Of a stretch of 64,000 nucleotides of DNA, positions 29,377-37,366 are shown piece after piece. A program made the translations under genes and the position numbers. The DNA is from Candidatus Oscillochloris fontis. GTDB taxonomy: Bacteria > Chloroflexota > Chloroflexia > Chloroflexales > Chloroflexaceae. The first letter of the stretch is position 1, and each line of letters starts with the position of its first letter. The stretch is from positions 84,018 through 148,017 of the forward strand of contig NZ_RYFD01000005.1 of assembly GCF_004138135.1 (NCBI RefSeq). Reading direction: 5' to 3'. Under the pieces are notes generated by a model. It saw nothing but the letters and a program-made list of their open reading frames with translations. It had not been told where the DNA came from and made no database searches.

Positions 29377-30081
29377 ATGCAAATTATTCCCGCTATTGAT
29401 CTGAAAGATGGCCGCTGTGTGCGGCTCTACCAGGGCGATTTTGCCCAGGCGACGGTCTATGGTGAAGATCCGGTGGCAATGGCGCAGCGCTGGGCCAGCC
29501 TGGGTGCCCCGCGCCTGCATCTGGTTGATCTCGATGGTGCCAAGCAGGGCCATCCCGTCAATACGCCCGCCATCCACGCGATTGTCGCCGCCCTCAAGAT
29601 CCCCGTTCAACTCGGTGGCGGCCTACGCACCGCCGAGGATATTCGTGCGACCCTGGATCTAGGGGTTGCGCGGGTGGTGCTCGGTACCGCCGCCGTCGCC
29701 CAAGCCGATCTGGTGGCCCAGATGGTGGCCGAGTTTGGCGAACGGATCATTGTTGGGGTGGATGCCCGTGATGGTCTGGTTGCGACTGATGGCTGGCTTA
29801 CCACCGCCAATGTGCGTGCCACCGATCTGATAGATCAGATGGCCCAATTGGGTGTGCAGCGTATCATCTATACCGATATTAGCCGCGATGGGACGATGAC
29901 CGAACCCAACTTCGCTGCGATCAGCGAACTGCTGCGTCCCACTGGCCCAGCAATCATCGCCAGCGGCGGCATCGCCACCCTCGATCACCTCAAGCGCCTC
30001 GCTGAACTGGGCGTCGAAGGGGCGATTGTGGGCAAGGCGCTCTATACCGGAGCCATTGATCTGGCGCAAGCGTTAACGTGA
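29377..30081 (+). CDS. hisA: Phosphoribosylformimino-5-aminoimidazole carboxamide ribotide isomerase
   Basis: A 234-residue TIM barrel catalysing the Amadori rearrangement in histidine synthesis. The N-terminal [19 protein letters not shown] carries the catalytic Asp; VDLDGA and VQLGGGLR bind phosphate; the second catalytic Asp is in YTDISRDGT; and ASGGIAT forms the second phosphate site. The length is normal. It forms an operon with hisH upstream and a coiled-coil gene 7 bp downstream. Confidence 0.96.
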   Translation: MQIIPAIDLKDGRCVRLYQGDFAQATVYGEDPVAMAQRWASLGAPRLHLVDLDGAKQGHPVNTPAIHAIVAALKIPVQLGGGLRTAEDIRATLDLGVARVVLGTAAVAQADLVAQMVAEFGERIIVGVDARDGLVATDGWLTTANVRATDLIDQMAQLGVQRIIYTDISRDGTMTEPNFAAISELLRPTGPAIIASGGIATLDHLKRLAELGVEGAIVGKALYTGAIDLAQALT

Positions 30082-30088
30082 GGCTTCT

Positions 30089-31189
30089 ATGACAAATCCT
30101 GATTTAACCGCGAAATATGAGGAAGAGCGCCTGCGCGCCCATGGTCAGTCGCAGATCGTCTACTTGCAAGGCCAGATTGATGAACTGCGGCGCATGATCA
30201 AGGACCAAACCAATAAGTACAATTGGGCCTTGGAACAGGTGCGCAAGACCGAGGCGGTGGTCGGCCAGGTGCAGAGCCTCTTCGACCAGCATACGGAACA
30301 GGTAACCCAATCTACTGATACGGTGCGCCGCGATGTGATTGCGTTACGCCGTGAGGTGGCTGGGGCGCTGCTCAAGATTGATGAGAGTGTCAAGCCGATC
30401 CGCGAAATGCAGGCTCAGATCCAGCAGGTGGCTGAGGCGCGTAAGCAGGATCGTGACTTTGTTACGGCCTGGTTTGGGCGTATCGAGGCGCTTGAACATC
30501 AGATCCTCACTGTTCAGGCCCAGATCAAAGAGGTGGATGAGCGCCAACGCCAGTTTGTGCTCCAATTAGATCGCCTGCGTGAAGCCGATACGGTGGCGAT
30601 TCAAGAGGCGCGCCGAGTCTCTGAGGAGTTCCAGATCGAAAAGCAGAGTCTGCGCCGCAATTCGGTTGAGGCGCAGCAGTTGGTGGCTGATGTCCACGGT
30701 ATTCTTGAGGAACATGACTCGCGGATCAAACGCCTTGATGAGATCCGTCAGCATATTGATCTCTTTGCCGAGACTTTGCCGCAACAGTATACCGAACTCG
30801 CTGCAAAATTCCCTGACATTATTGCTGATATTAAGCGCGTCGAACGGATCTCGACCGAGCGCTTCCTCATGAACCAGGAGCGCCTTGAGGATCTGCGCCA
30901 ACAGTCCGATGAGAAGTTTAGTGCCCTCGAAGAGTCGGACGAACAACATATGCGCCAGCTCACCTCGTGGCTGGAGCGTATTGATGGCTGGCTGCGCGAA
31001 CTTGAGCAGCGCCTCTCACGCGCTACGACACGCCTGGAAGCGGCACAACAACTGCATATCACCCGTATTGTCGAGATTGAGAAGCGTGAAATGGATACGC
31101 TGGCCAATCTATTGGCCAGCGTGCGGAATCAGTATGAGCGTATCAAGACGGCCCAGGTGGAGGTCAAGGGCGGCGAGGAGGCGGATTAG
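30089..31189 (+). CDS. Coiled-coil protein, unknown function
   Basis: A 366-residue protein that is almost all predicted helix, with heptad-like runs rich in Glu, Gln, Arg and Leu (YLQGQIDELRRMIKDQ, VQAQIKEVDERQRQFVLQLD). It has no signal peptide or membrane segment, and no catalytic motif was recognised. It starts 7 bp after hisA and ends before an R4 palindrome at a convergent junction. It may be structural or a scaffold. Its membership of the histidine operon is a transcription matter and need not imply a role in histidine synthesis. Confidence 0.8.
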   Translation: MTNPDLTAKYEEERLRAHGQSQIVYLQGQIDELRRMIKDQTNKYNWALEQVRKTEAVVGQVQSLFDQHTEQVTQSTDTVRRDVIALRREVAGALLKIDESVKPIREMQAQIQQVAEARKQDRDFVTAWFGRIEALEHQILTVQAQIKEVDERQRQFVLQLDRLREADTVAIQEARRVSEEFQIEKQSLRRNSVEAQQLVADVHGILEEHDSRIKRLDEIRQHIDLFAETLPQQYTELAAKFPDIIADIKRVERISTERFLMNQERLEDLRQQSDEKFSALEESDEQHMRQLTSWLERIDGWLRELEQRLSRATTRLEAAQQLHITRIVEIEKREMDTLANLLASVRNQYERIKTAQVEVKGGEEAD

Positions 31190-31225
31190 CAACTGTTCAC
31201 GCTATGGGTAAGCGGAGCTTCTTTG

Positions 31226-31282
31226 TTGACGCAAAGGCGCGAAGACGCAAAGGTTATTGAAGTCTTTGCGTCTTTGCGTCAA
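31226..31282. repeat. Repeat family R4: GACGCAAAGGCGC...CTTTGCGTC palindrome
   Basis: The left arm TTGACGCAAAGGCGCGAAGA pairs with the right arm TCTTTGCGTCTTTGCGTCAA. It sits between the convergent coiled-coil and methyltransferase genes. Other copies are at 32406-32484, 41378-41435 and 61351-61434. Confidence 0.85.
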
Positions 31283-31312
31283 TTTTTGGAGTCTAAAAGA
31301 CGTGTGAGTGGA

Positions 31313-32371
31313 TTAGCTCCGCTCCAACACGAAGATCCTGGGGTGTAGCCCGCCTAGGTTGATCCGCACGAGGCTGTGCAAATTCCAGGTGTTCCGCTCG
31401 GCTAATAGCCGCTCCATCAGGCGTACCTCGTGCGAGAGTAACACAAAGTGGCTCCCCGGACGGGCGACCCGCGCTGTTTCATCCAGCAGCGCGGGGTAGA
31501 GTTCGAGGTTCTCGCGGTGCGAGCCGACCAGATGCCCAAAGGGTAGATCGGCGACTATCGCATCCACACTTGTGTTATGGAGCGGGAGTTTGGTCGCGTC
31601 CCACAGTTCAAGCTGGCAGCGCTCGCTCAATCCAGCCGCCGCGACGTTGGCCTTGGAGCAACTCAAGGCCGCCGGGTCAATGTCGCAGCCTATCGCCCGC
31701 CGCGCTGGCCCAATCAGCAGCCGCTCGATCAACAACGACCCCGATCCGCAGCCGATGTTCAAGAAGCGGTCGGTGGGGTCAGGCAGACTCAAGCGCGCCA
31801 TGGCATGCGCGACTGCCCCATTCAGCGCTCCTTCACGGTTGCAGACGCGCCATGGCCGGGTGGCCAACGGGCGCGGCGCGAGGCGTACCAGAAATTCCCA
31901 ACCCTCGCCATTCTGCGCCCGGCGCAACCGTAGGAGGAGATCGCCATCCTCGGTTCCCAGGCTCAACCCAGTGGCGCGGCACAGTTCTTCCTTCAGCCGC
32001 ATCAGCACCGCCGAATCGGCCCCCGCCGCACTCAGAAAGAGGTTGCTAAAGGCTCCCGGAGGATGCATCCGCCGTACCCGATCAATCAGCGCCACGATAG
32101 CCCGGAAATGCTCGTCACCCAGCAGCCCCTTGGGTCGCGGTACGGCAAAGCTGCGCACCACATAGACCGATTGGGCACTACGCAGATTGAGCAGCGCCTT
32201 CCACTCACCCACATAGTCCATCGGAATGACCCCCGCAGGCCCCTCGCGCTCCAGGCGGGCTTCACGGCCAAAACGCCGCATCTCGTCGCGTACTACTGAC
32301 TCCAGCCCCTCCGTGGTGATGACCTCGATCCGCTGTGGGTGTCCGGCTGGGTAGATCGGTCGCTTGGCCAT
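31313..32371 (-). CDS. THUMP-type SAM-dependent RNA methyltransferase
   Basis: A 352-residue protein. Its N-terminal half (ITTEGLESVVRDEMRRFG) resembles the THUMP-containing RNA-binding region of Trm14/RlmL-type guanine-N2 methyltransferases. The C-terminal Rossmann methyltransferase has the SAM loop LNIGCGSGSLLIERL, acidic motif GCDIDPAAL and the catalytic DLPFGH motif, a variant of (D/N)PP(Y/F). Target nucleotide is probably a guanine in tRNA or rRNA, but this is inference from family. It is convergent with the coiled-coil gene across an R4 repeat and codirectional with the glycosyltransferase upstream. Confidence 0.8.
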   Translation of the reverse strand: MAKRPIYPAGHPQRIEVITTEGLESVVRDEMRRFGREARLEREGPAGVIPMDYVGEWKALLNLRSAQSVYVVRSFAVPRPKGLLGDEHFRAIVALIDRVRRMHPPGAFSNLFLSAAGADSAVLMRLKEELCRATGLSLGTEDGDLLLRLRRAQNGEGWEFLVRLAPRPLATRPWRVCNREGALNGAVAHAMARLSLPDPTDRFLNIGCGSGSLLIERLLIGPARRAIGCDIDPAALSCSKANVAAAGLSERCQLELWDATKLPLHNTSVDAIVADLPFGHLVGSHRENLELYPALLDETARVARPGSHFVLLSHEVRLMERLLAERNTWNLHSLVRINLGGLHPRIFVLERS

Positions 32372-32405
32372 GTACTATCTCTCCAATAAGTAAATTTCCC
32401 ATTTT

Positions 32406-32484
32406 TTGACGCAAAGACGCCAAGGCGCAAAGCCTTCAAGAGAAACCCCAATCTAAGCCTTTGCGTCTCTGCGCCTTTGCGTCA
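32406..32484. repeat. R4 palindrome
   Basis: The left arm TTGACGCAAAGACGCCAAGG continues to CGCAAAGCC. The right arm runs from GCCTTTGCGTCTCTGCGCC to TTTGCGTCAA. It lies between two codirectional minus-strand genes (glycosyltransferase stop, methyltransferase start). Confidence 0.8.
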
Positions 32485-32499
32485 AGCAAAGGTTTCGAT

Positions 32500-33537
32500 T
32501 TACCCTAATAGACGGCTGTAGAGCGCCCGGAAGCCCGCGCCGAGTTGCTGATACCCAAAGTTGGCCGCGACCTTCTCGCGCCCATATTCGCCAAAACGCT
32601 GCCGCAAGGCCGCATCTTCGCCCAGTTCGCGTACCCGCGCCGCATAGCCCTCCACATCATCACGCGCCACCAAGAAGCCGCTCTGGCCTTCATCTACCAC
32701 TTCGGGCAGTGCGCTGGCGTTGGTGGTCACTACCGGGCGGCCACACGCCAGCGCTTCGGCGGGGGCGATGCCGAAACCTTCGAGCCGCGAGGGGAAGAGC
32801 AGGATGTCGCAACTCTGGTAGGCCGCCACCAACCCGGCGCGATCCGGTGAGCCAATCGGCACCATGCGTGGGTGCGGCGGCGCATTCTCCTTACCTTGGA
32901 AACCGCCGGTGTAGAAGAGCGTATAGTCGGCGGGCAGGCGCTCCATAATCCGGGGCAGCAGATCGAAGCCCTTGCGGCGGGTGCGGTTGCCCACAAAGAG
33001 CAGCCGAATGCGCCCGGGGGCGGGGGGCAGGCCATGATCGCTGCGCACCATCTTGGGCGTCGGCACAAACACATCGGTATCAATGCCATCAAAGATGATC
33101 GTGCTATCGCGCCGCCCGTAGGTCTGTTCAACTTGGCGCTGGGTGAAGCGGCTTACACACACCACCGCGTCAGCACGCGCCACCGAGAGGCCATCGTAGC
33201 GTGATTCGACGAGGCGGTAGAAGAGCCGCTGGGCGAACGAACTGTAGGGTTGCAGATCGGGGTCGGTGGTCAGGTGATGCACTGTCGTCACCACCGGCAG
33301 CCCGGTCGCCTTGAAGGCGAAGGCCACCCGCGAGCGACCCTGCACCAGATCAAAGCCGCGCCACCACCCCGCAGGCAGGCCACGCGGAATGAGGAACGGC
33401 GCGAAGTTGTAGATCTCAGGCAGTCGTAACAGTTCGGGACGCAGCCCGGCACCACGCACCGAGCGGGCGATGTTCTGGATGCCAAAATCAACCCCGCCCC
33501 GGCCCATGGGCGAGACATAGAGTGGACGAATGCTCAT
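32500..33537 (-). CDS. Glycosyltransferase family 4
   Basis: A 345-residue retaining GT-B glycosyltransferase. The N-terminal domain binds the acceptor (SPMGRGGVDFGIQNIAR). The C-terminal Glycos_transf_1 domain has LLFVGNRTRRKGFDLL and the donor-binding signature SRLEGFGIAPAEALACGRPV, with the E-x7-E type acidic pair. It is probably cytoplasmic and adds a sugar to a glycolipid or surface polysaccharide. It is the last gene of a minus-strand run (Eis-like, methyltransferase) with only 6 bp to its upstream neighbour, suggesting a common envelope or natural-product role. Confidence 0.9.
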   Translation of the reverse strand: MSIRPLYVSPMGRGGVDFGIQNIARSVRGAGLRPELLRLPEIYNFAPFLIPRGLPAGWWRGFDLVQGRSRVAFAFKATGLPVVTTVHHLTTDPDLQPYSSFAQRLFYRLVESRYDGLSVARADAVVCVSRFTQRQVEQTYGRRDSTIIFDGIDTDVFVPTPKMVRSDHGLPPAPGRIRLLFVGNRTRRKGFDLLPRIMERLPADYTLFYTGGFQGKENAPPHPRMVPIGSPDRAGLVAAYQSCDILLFPSRLEGFGIAPAEALACGRPVVTTNASALPEVVDEGQSGFLVARDDVEGYAARVRELGEDAALRQRFGEYGREKVAANFGYQQLGAGFRALYSRLLG

Positions 33538-33543
33538 AGTGTA

Positions 33544-34710
33544 TCAGAAATAGTCGGCATTAAACGGAGCCAAACCAGCAAAGGCGCGTTCAGCAAAAGC
33601 CAACCCGGTGCGGTTACTCACATTGAGCACCCCAAAGGCTGCCGCCGTGCGCGGGCGCATGTAGCGGCTGTAGATCTGGGCCAGAACGCGCACATCACAA
33701 CTGATGTCGGCGGGGGTGTCATCCGGCATGCGCCGTGCATGGGCGTGGCCATGCGCGATCTCCAACTCAAACACGCCTTGGTTGCTGCTGATCCAGTCAT
33801 CATGGACGCCAATCCGCACATGGCCAGAGAGATCACGCGGGAAGCCATAGCCATTTAACGCTGTCGGCACATCCAGGATGCGCAGCATAAAGTGGGGTTC
33901 CACTGTACACTCCAGCGGATCGGGCATGAGTAGATTGACCGGCGCATCAGCGGGAGCCTTGAAGCGCACCATGCCCACGTGATCCTGGTGGTTGGCGAAG
34001 AAACGGAAGAGCTGCGAACGCGCCTGGGGGTCAAGCGCGACAATATCTTGGCACTCCAGCCGCCGGTTGGCCCCCTCGACAATAATCTGGTAGATCAGGA
34101 ACGAGCGCGGCTGGCCGTGCGGGTCGTACCAGATGAAGCCGTGGTGCGGCCTGCCATCGCGGGCGGTCAGGACGCGCCGCCACCAGGATTCATCACGCAC
34201 GGTGGGGCCGAAGCGCCCGCGCAGCGCCCCGCGATAGATCGTGGCGAAGTCGGCGATCTGGGCGTAGCTGGCGGCCCGGAAGCCGCCTGGCAGGGCGCGG
34301 AAGCTACGAAAACTGGCCGGTGGTGCTTGGTAGACGCGCCGCTCCATAAAGGTCGCCCAGCCAAAGCGCCCGTAGAAGGAACGTTTAAACGGGTAGAGGA
34401 TGTTGAGTCCCATCCCGCGCTCGCGCATCTCGGCGCAGGCATGGCGCAACAACTCCTCGGCATAACCGAGGCGCCGCGCTTCGGGTGCGGTGGCCACCGA
34501 AGCAAAGCCGCAGGCCGCGATCTGCGCGTGGCCCGTCTCCAGCGTCAAGGGGAGGATCTCAAGCTGGGCGACCTGCTCGCCCGCCACCCACAGCCCGCGC
34601 AGACGTGGTCGTTGCTCCGGTGTCACCGGGCTGGCCGTATTCAGAAAGGCATAATCTTCGAGTGCCTGCCAGCGCTTAAGATCGGCTTCACTCAGAACGC
34701 GATAGTCCAT
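33544..34710 (-). CDS. Eis-like GNAT acetyltransferase with SCP2-type C-terminal domain
   Basis: A 388-residue protein with an N-terminal GNAT fold, including the acetyl-CoA loop region SVATAPEARRLGYAEEL, a second GNAT-like middle domain and a C-terminal sterol-carrier-like domain ending in FNADYF. This layout is that of Eis enhanced-intracellular-survival proteins, which acetylate amines on diverse substrates; the free C-terminal carboxylate often acts in catalysis. I chose ATG 34710 (MDYRVLSEADLK), overlapping the upstream methyltransferase by 23 bp. A GTG at 34743 would add 11 residues. The physiological substrate is unknown. Confidence 0.85.
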   Translation of the reverse strand: MDYRVLSEADLKRWQALEDYAFLNTASPVTPEQRPRLRGLWVAGEQVAQLEILPLTLETGHAQIAACGFASVATAPEARRLGYAEELLRHACAEMRERGMGLNILYPFKRSFYGRFGWATFMERRVYQAPPASFRSFRALPGGFRAASYAQIADFATIYRGALRGRFGPTVRDESWWRRVLTARDGRPHHGFIWYDPHGQPRSFLIYQIIVEGANRRLECQDIVALDPQARSQLFRFFANHQDHVGMVRFKAPADAPVNLLMPDPLECTVEPHFMLRILDVPTALNGYGFPRDLSGHVRIGVHDDWISSNQGVFELEIAHGHAHARRMPDDTPADISCDVRVLAQIYSRYMRPRTAAAFGVLNVSNRTGLAFAERAFAGLAPFNADYF

Positions 34711-35770
34711 GGGGTTTCTCAACCAGAATGAAGTAACTGCCACAACGCATCCAGCCGAACAACCAGAGATCCAGTTCCATCAACAGCGTGATCGCCATCA
34801 GCGCATAATAGACCGGGCTACCCGGACGCAGTTGGCTGCGCATACGGCGGCGGGCGCGGATCTCCCTCGCGATCCCTTCGGGTTGTGGGCCAGCGGCGGG
34901 CTGCGTGGCGGCCTTCTTCGGGCTACGCCCCAGCGCGGCTTCGCCCAGCTTCATCAGCACATGCTCGACAAAGGTCGTGAAGAGGCTATTCCAGAAGATT
35001 ACCTTCACCGGGCGCAACCCGGCGCGTTCAAAGGCCGCCAGCACATCCTCCCAGTTCTCCAGCGCCTTGAGGTGATCCGATTTGCGGCGCGCCTCGCGTG
35101 AGAAGTCGTAGACCCCGGCGCGCACAAAGAGCCGCCCGATGCGGCGGCTCATGTTGATGATCGGCTGGATGGGCGACATCTCACGGGTATTCGAGAAGGC
35201 CAGCATGCGCCCACCGGGGCGCAGCACCCGCGCCGTCTCGCGCAAGTAGTCATCAATCACATCAATCGGGAAGTGTTCGAGGATGTCAATCGCAAACGCC
35301 TTATCGAAACTCGCCTCAGCAAAGGGCAGCGTGCGCGAATCGGCCTTGGTGAGTGCCACCTGCGCCACCGCCTCATCGGCGAAGAGCGTGGCCGGATCAG
35401 AACCGACCATCAAGCCCACATAGGGCGTATTCCAGACCGCGTGCTTGGCGGTGCCACAGCCATTATCGAGCACCACATCACTTGGCTGCCAGCGCATCAA
35501 ACGGCGCAGTGTGCGGTCGCGCACCCCAGCCGCCAAGAGCGGCGGAGCCAAATCACGGTAATCCAACTCTTCGGCCAACTCGGCCTCATCGGTGACATAC
35601 TTCGAGACATAATCAAAGTCGGCCCCGCGTGGCATCAGGTCAATATAACCAGCTTCGAGCGGGTAACACGTCGCACATGCGGCACAACGGAGGCCATCAT
35701 CGGCGAGGTAGAGCAGGCGCGACTGGCAGGTCGGACATTGAAGTAGGGGCAACAGGGCACGTGTGATCAT
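34688..35770 (-). CDS. Class I SAM methyltransferase with N-terminal zinc ribbon and C-terminal membrane anchor
   Basis: A 360-residue protein. The first 45 residues form a Trm112-like zinc ribbon (LLQCPTCQSRLL, LRCAACATCYPLEAG). A methyltransferase follows with the SAM loop VLDNGCGTAKHAVW, motif ALTKADSRTLPFAEASFD and RVLRPGGRMLAFSNT. Near the C-terminus YYALMAITLLMELDLWLFGW is a probable membrane-associated helix. I chose ATG 35770 (MITRALLPLLQ), because the longer frame adds residues not expected before the zinc ribbon. The small-molecule or lipid substrate is unknown; neighbours are a GNAT enzyme and a glycosyltransferase. Confidence 0.83.
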   Translation of the reverse strand: MITRALLPLLQCPTCQSRLLYLADDGLRCAACATCYPLEAGYIDLMPRGADFDYVSKYVTDEAELAEELDYRDLAPPLLAAGVRDRTLRRLMRWQPSDVVLDNGCGTAKHAVWNTPYVGLMVGSDPATLFADEAVAQVALTKADSRTLPFAEASFDKAFAIDILEHFPIDVIDDYLRETARVLRPGGRMLAFSNTREMSPIQPIINMSRRIGRLFVRAGVYDFSREARRKSDHLKALENWEDVLAAFERAGLRPVKVIFWNSLFTTFVEHVLMKLGEAALGRSPKKAATQPAAGPQPEGIAREIRARRRMRSQLRPGSPVYYALMAITLLMELDLWLFGWMRCGSYFILVEKPHGLSRSE

Positions 35771-35832
35771 AATACATGTATCTGGAGCGACGCGCACAGC
35801 AGCGCAGCGTAACACACAGAGCAATAAGAAAA

Positions 35833-36279
35833 TTAGAGCCAGCGCGCATCAACATCACGGGCGAGTCGAGCATCGAAGAGCAGCAAGAAGGCTCCTTGCA
35901 GTGCCACCCCATGTCCGAGGCCACGGCGCTTTGGTGATTCGGCATAACGTTGAGCCAGCGCAATTCCGGCCAAGATATAGATCACATCCAGGCCCGCATT
36001 CAGCATCAACAGGCGGTGGAACTGCTCGGCGTGAGTATGCTCCTGCACCTCACTCATATCACCTGCAAAAAACTCCTCCGCCTTGAGCAATGCTGAGCGC
36101 CGCCCGGCAAAGGCCAGCACAGCATCAATCATGCCCCAGGTGAAGGCTTGCGTACCAAACTGACGCCAGTAGTCGTTGGGTAGCAGCGTGAGTGCCGTGC
36201 CAAGCACACTACTCCCCACCCCCCATTGCAGCAAGGGCATCAGGCTGCGGCGCTGGTAGACAAAGAAGTTGTGATCCAT
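35833..36279 (-). CDS. Small multi-span membrane protein (DUF6992-like)
   Basis: A 148-residue protein with about four hydrophobic segments: the N-terminal MPLLQWGVGSSVLGTALTLL, FTWGMIDAVLAFAG, LMLNAGLDVIYILAGIAL and GVALQGAFLLLFDA. A central soluble loop is rich in Glu and His (EVQEHTHAEQFHR). The pattern recalls the small membrane family DUF6992, but I am not sure of the name. Function is unknown. It lies 4 bp downstream of the HD-GYP regulator stop on the same strand, so it may be co-transcribed with the signalling gene. Confidence 0.7.
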   Translation of the reverse strand: MDHNFFVYQRRSLMPLLQWGVGSSVLGTALTLLPNDYWRQFGTQAFTWGMIDAVLAFAGRRSALLKAEEFFAGDMSEVQEHTHAEQFHRLLMLNAGLDVIYILAGIALAQRYAESPKRRGLGHGVALQGAFLLLFDARLARDVDARWL

Positions 36280-36283
36280 GGGT

Positions 36284-37306
36284 CTATCTTACCCGATCTG
36301 GCTCTGGCGTCAATTCGTAGATCTCCTCCTGCAACGCGAGGAAGATCGGCGTCAAATCGGGATCAAAATGGCTTCCCGAAATCTCTGCAATATGCTGGCG
36401 CACCTTGGCTACCGACATGCCCTTACGGTAAGGGCGATCCGAACGCATTGCATCCCACACATCCGCAAAGGCGAAGATGCGCGCCGCGAGGGGGATGGCC
36501 GTTCCGGCCAAGCCCTGCGGGTAGCCACTGCCATTCCACTTTTCGTGGTGACAGTAGGGGATGTCGAGGGCAGGCCGCAGGTACTCGATGGGTGCCAGCC
36601 ACTCATAGGCATAGACCGGATGCCGTCGCATGACGACCCACTCCTCAGCCGTGAGCGGCCCCGGCTTGTGCAGGATGGAATCGGGAATGCCCAACTTCCC
36701 AATATCATGCAGCAGCGCTCCGCGCCGGATATGTAGAATGTCGCTTTCAGGCAGACCGAGCGCTTGGGCCATGTGTACCGTCATCTCGGTAACGCGCTGG
36801 CTATGCCCCTCGGTCTCTTGATCGCGCATATCGAGGGCGCGTGACCACCCCAGGATGGTAGTGTCATAGGCTTGTTGCAGCGCCTCGTAGGCCGTCTCAA
36901 GCTCGCGGCGGCTCTCGTGTAGTTTACGGTAGCGATTGAGGCGCACAATTGATTGAACCCGCACACGCAATTCGAGCGAGTCAATTGGCTTGGTGAGGAA
37001 ATCATCAGCTCCGACATTGATCCCATTCAGCCGCGAGGTGCGGTCGTCGAGGGTCGAGATGATCAAGACTGGCACCTCAGCGAGGAGTGGGTCGGCACGG
37101 ATATGCTGACATGTCTCCAAGCCATCCATCGTTGGCATCATCACATCAAGCAGGATCAGGTCAGGCAGAATCTTACGTGCTAACCGTAGACATTCTAGTC
37201 CGTTGGTCGCCGTATAGATCTGATGTCCATCACGCGCCAAATAACTCGCGATCAACTCGCGGGCTACTGGTTCATCATCAGCAACAACTATCGAAGCACC
37301 AGCCAT
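36284..37306 (-). CDS. Response regulator with HD-GYP c-di-GMP phosphodiesterase domain (RpfG-like)
   Basis: A 340-residue regulator. The receiver domain has phosphoacceptor Asp in LILLDVMMPTMDG and Lys in FLTKPID. The output HD-GYP domain has EGHSQRVTEM, LLHDIGKLGIPDSILHKPG (HD pair) and HHEKWNGSGYPQGL (GYP), all intact, predicting hydrolysis of cyclic di-GMP to GMP. The start at 37306 has AAAGGAA upstream. It lies 60 bp downstream of the hybrid histidine kinase, its likely phosphate donor. It would oppose the diguanylate cyclase activity predicted for the protein at 49302-51860. Confidence 0.92.
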   Translation of the reverse strand: MAGASIVVADDEPVARELIASYLARDGHQIYTATNGLECLRLARKILPDLILLDVMMPTMDGLETCQHIRADPLLAEVPVLIISTLDDRTSRLNGINVGADDFLTKPIDSLELRVRVQSIVRLNRYRKLHESRRELETAYEALQQAYDTTILGWSRALDMRDQETEGHSQRVTEMTVHMAQALGLPESDILHIRRGALLHDIGKLGIPDSILHKPGPLTAEEWVVMRRHPVYAYEWLAPIEYLRPALDIPYCHHEKWNGSGYPQGLAGTAIPLAARIFAFADVWDAMRSDRPYRKGMSVAKVRQHIAEISGSHFDPDLTPIFLALQEEIYELTPEPDRVR

Positions 37307-37366
37307 GCGATCATTCCTTTGGCACCATGTTATGCTGATTGAGCGTAGCATATCTATGCCAAAACT

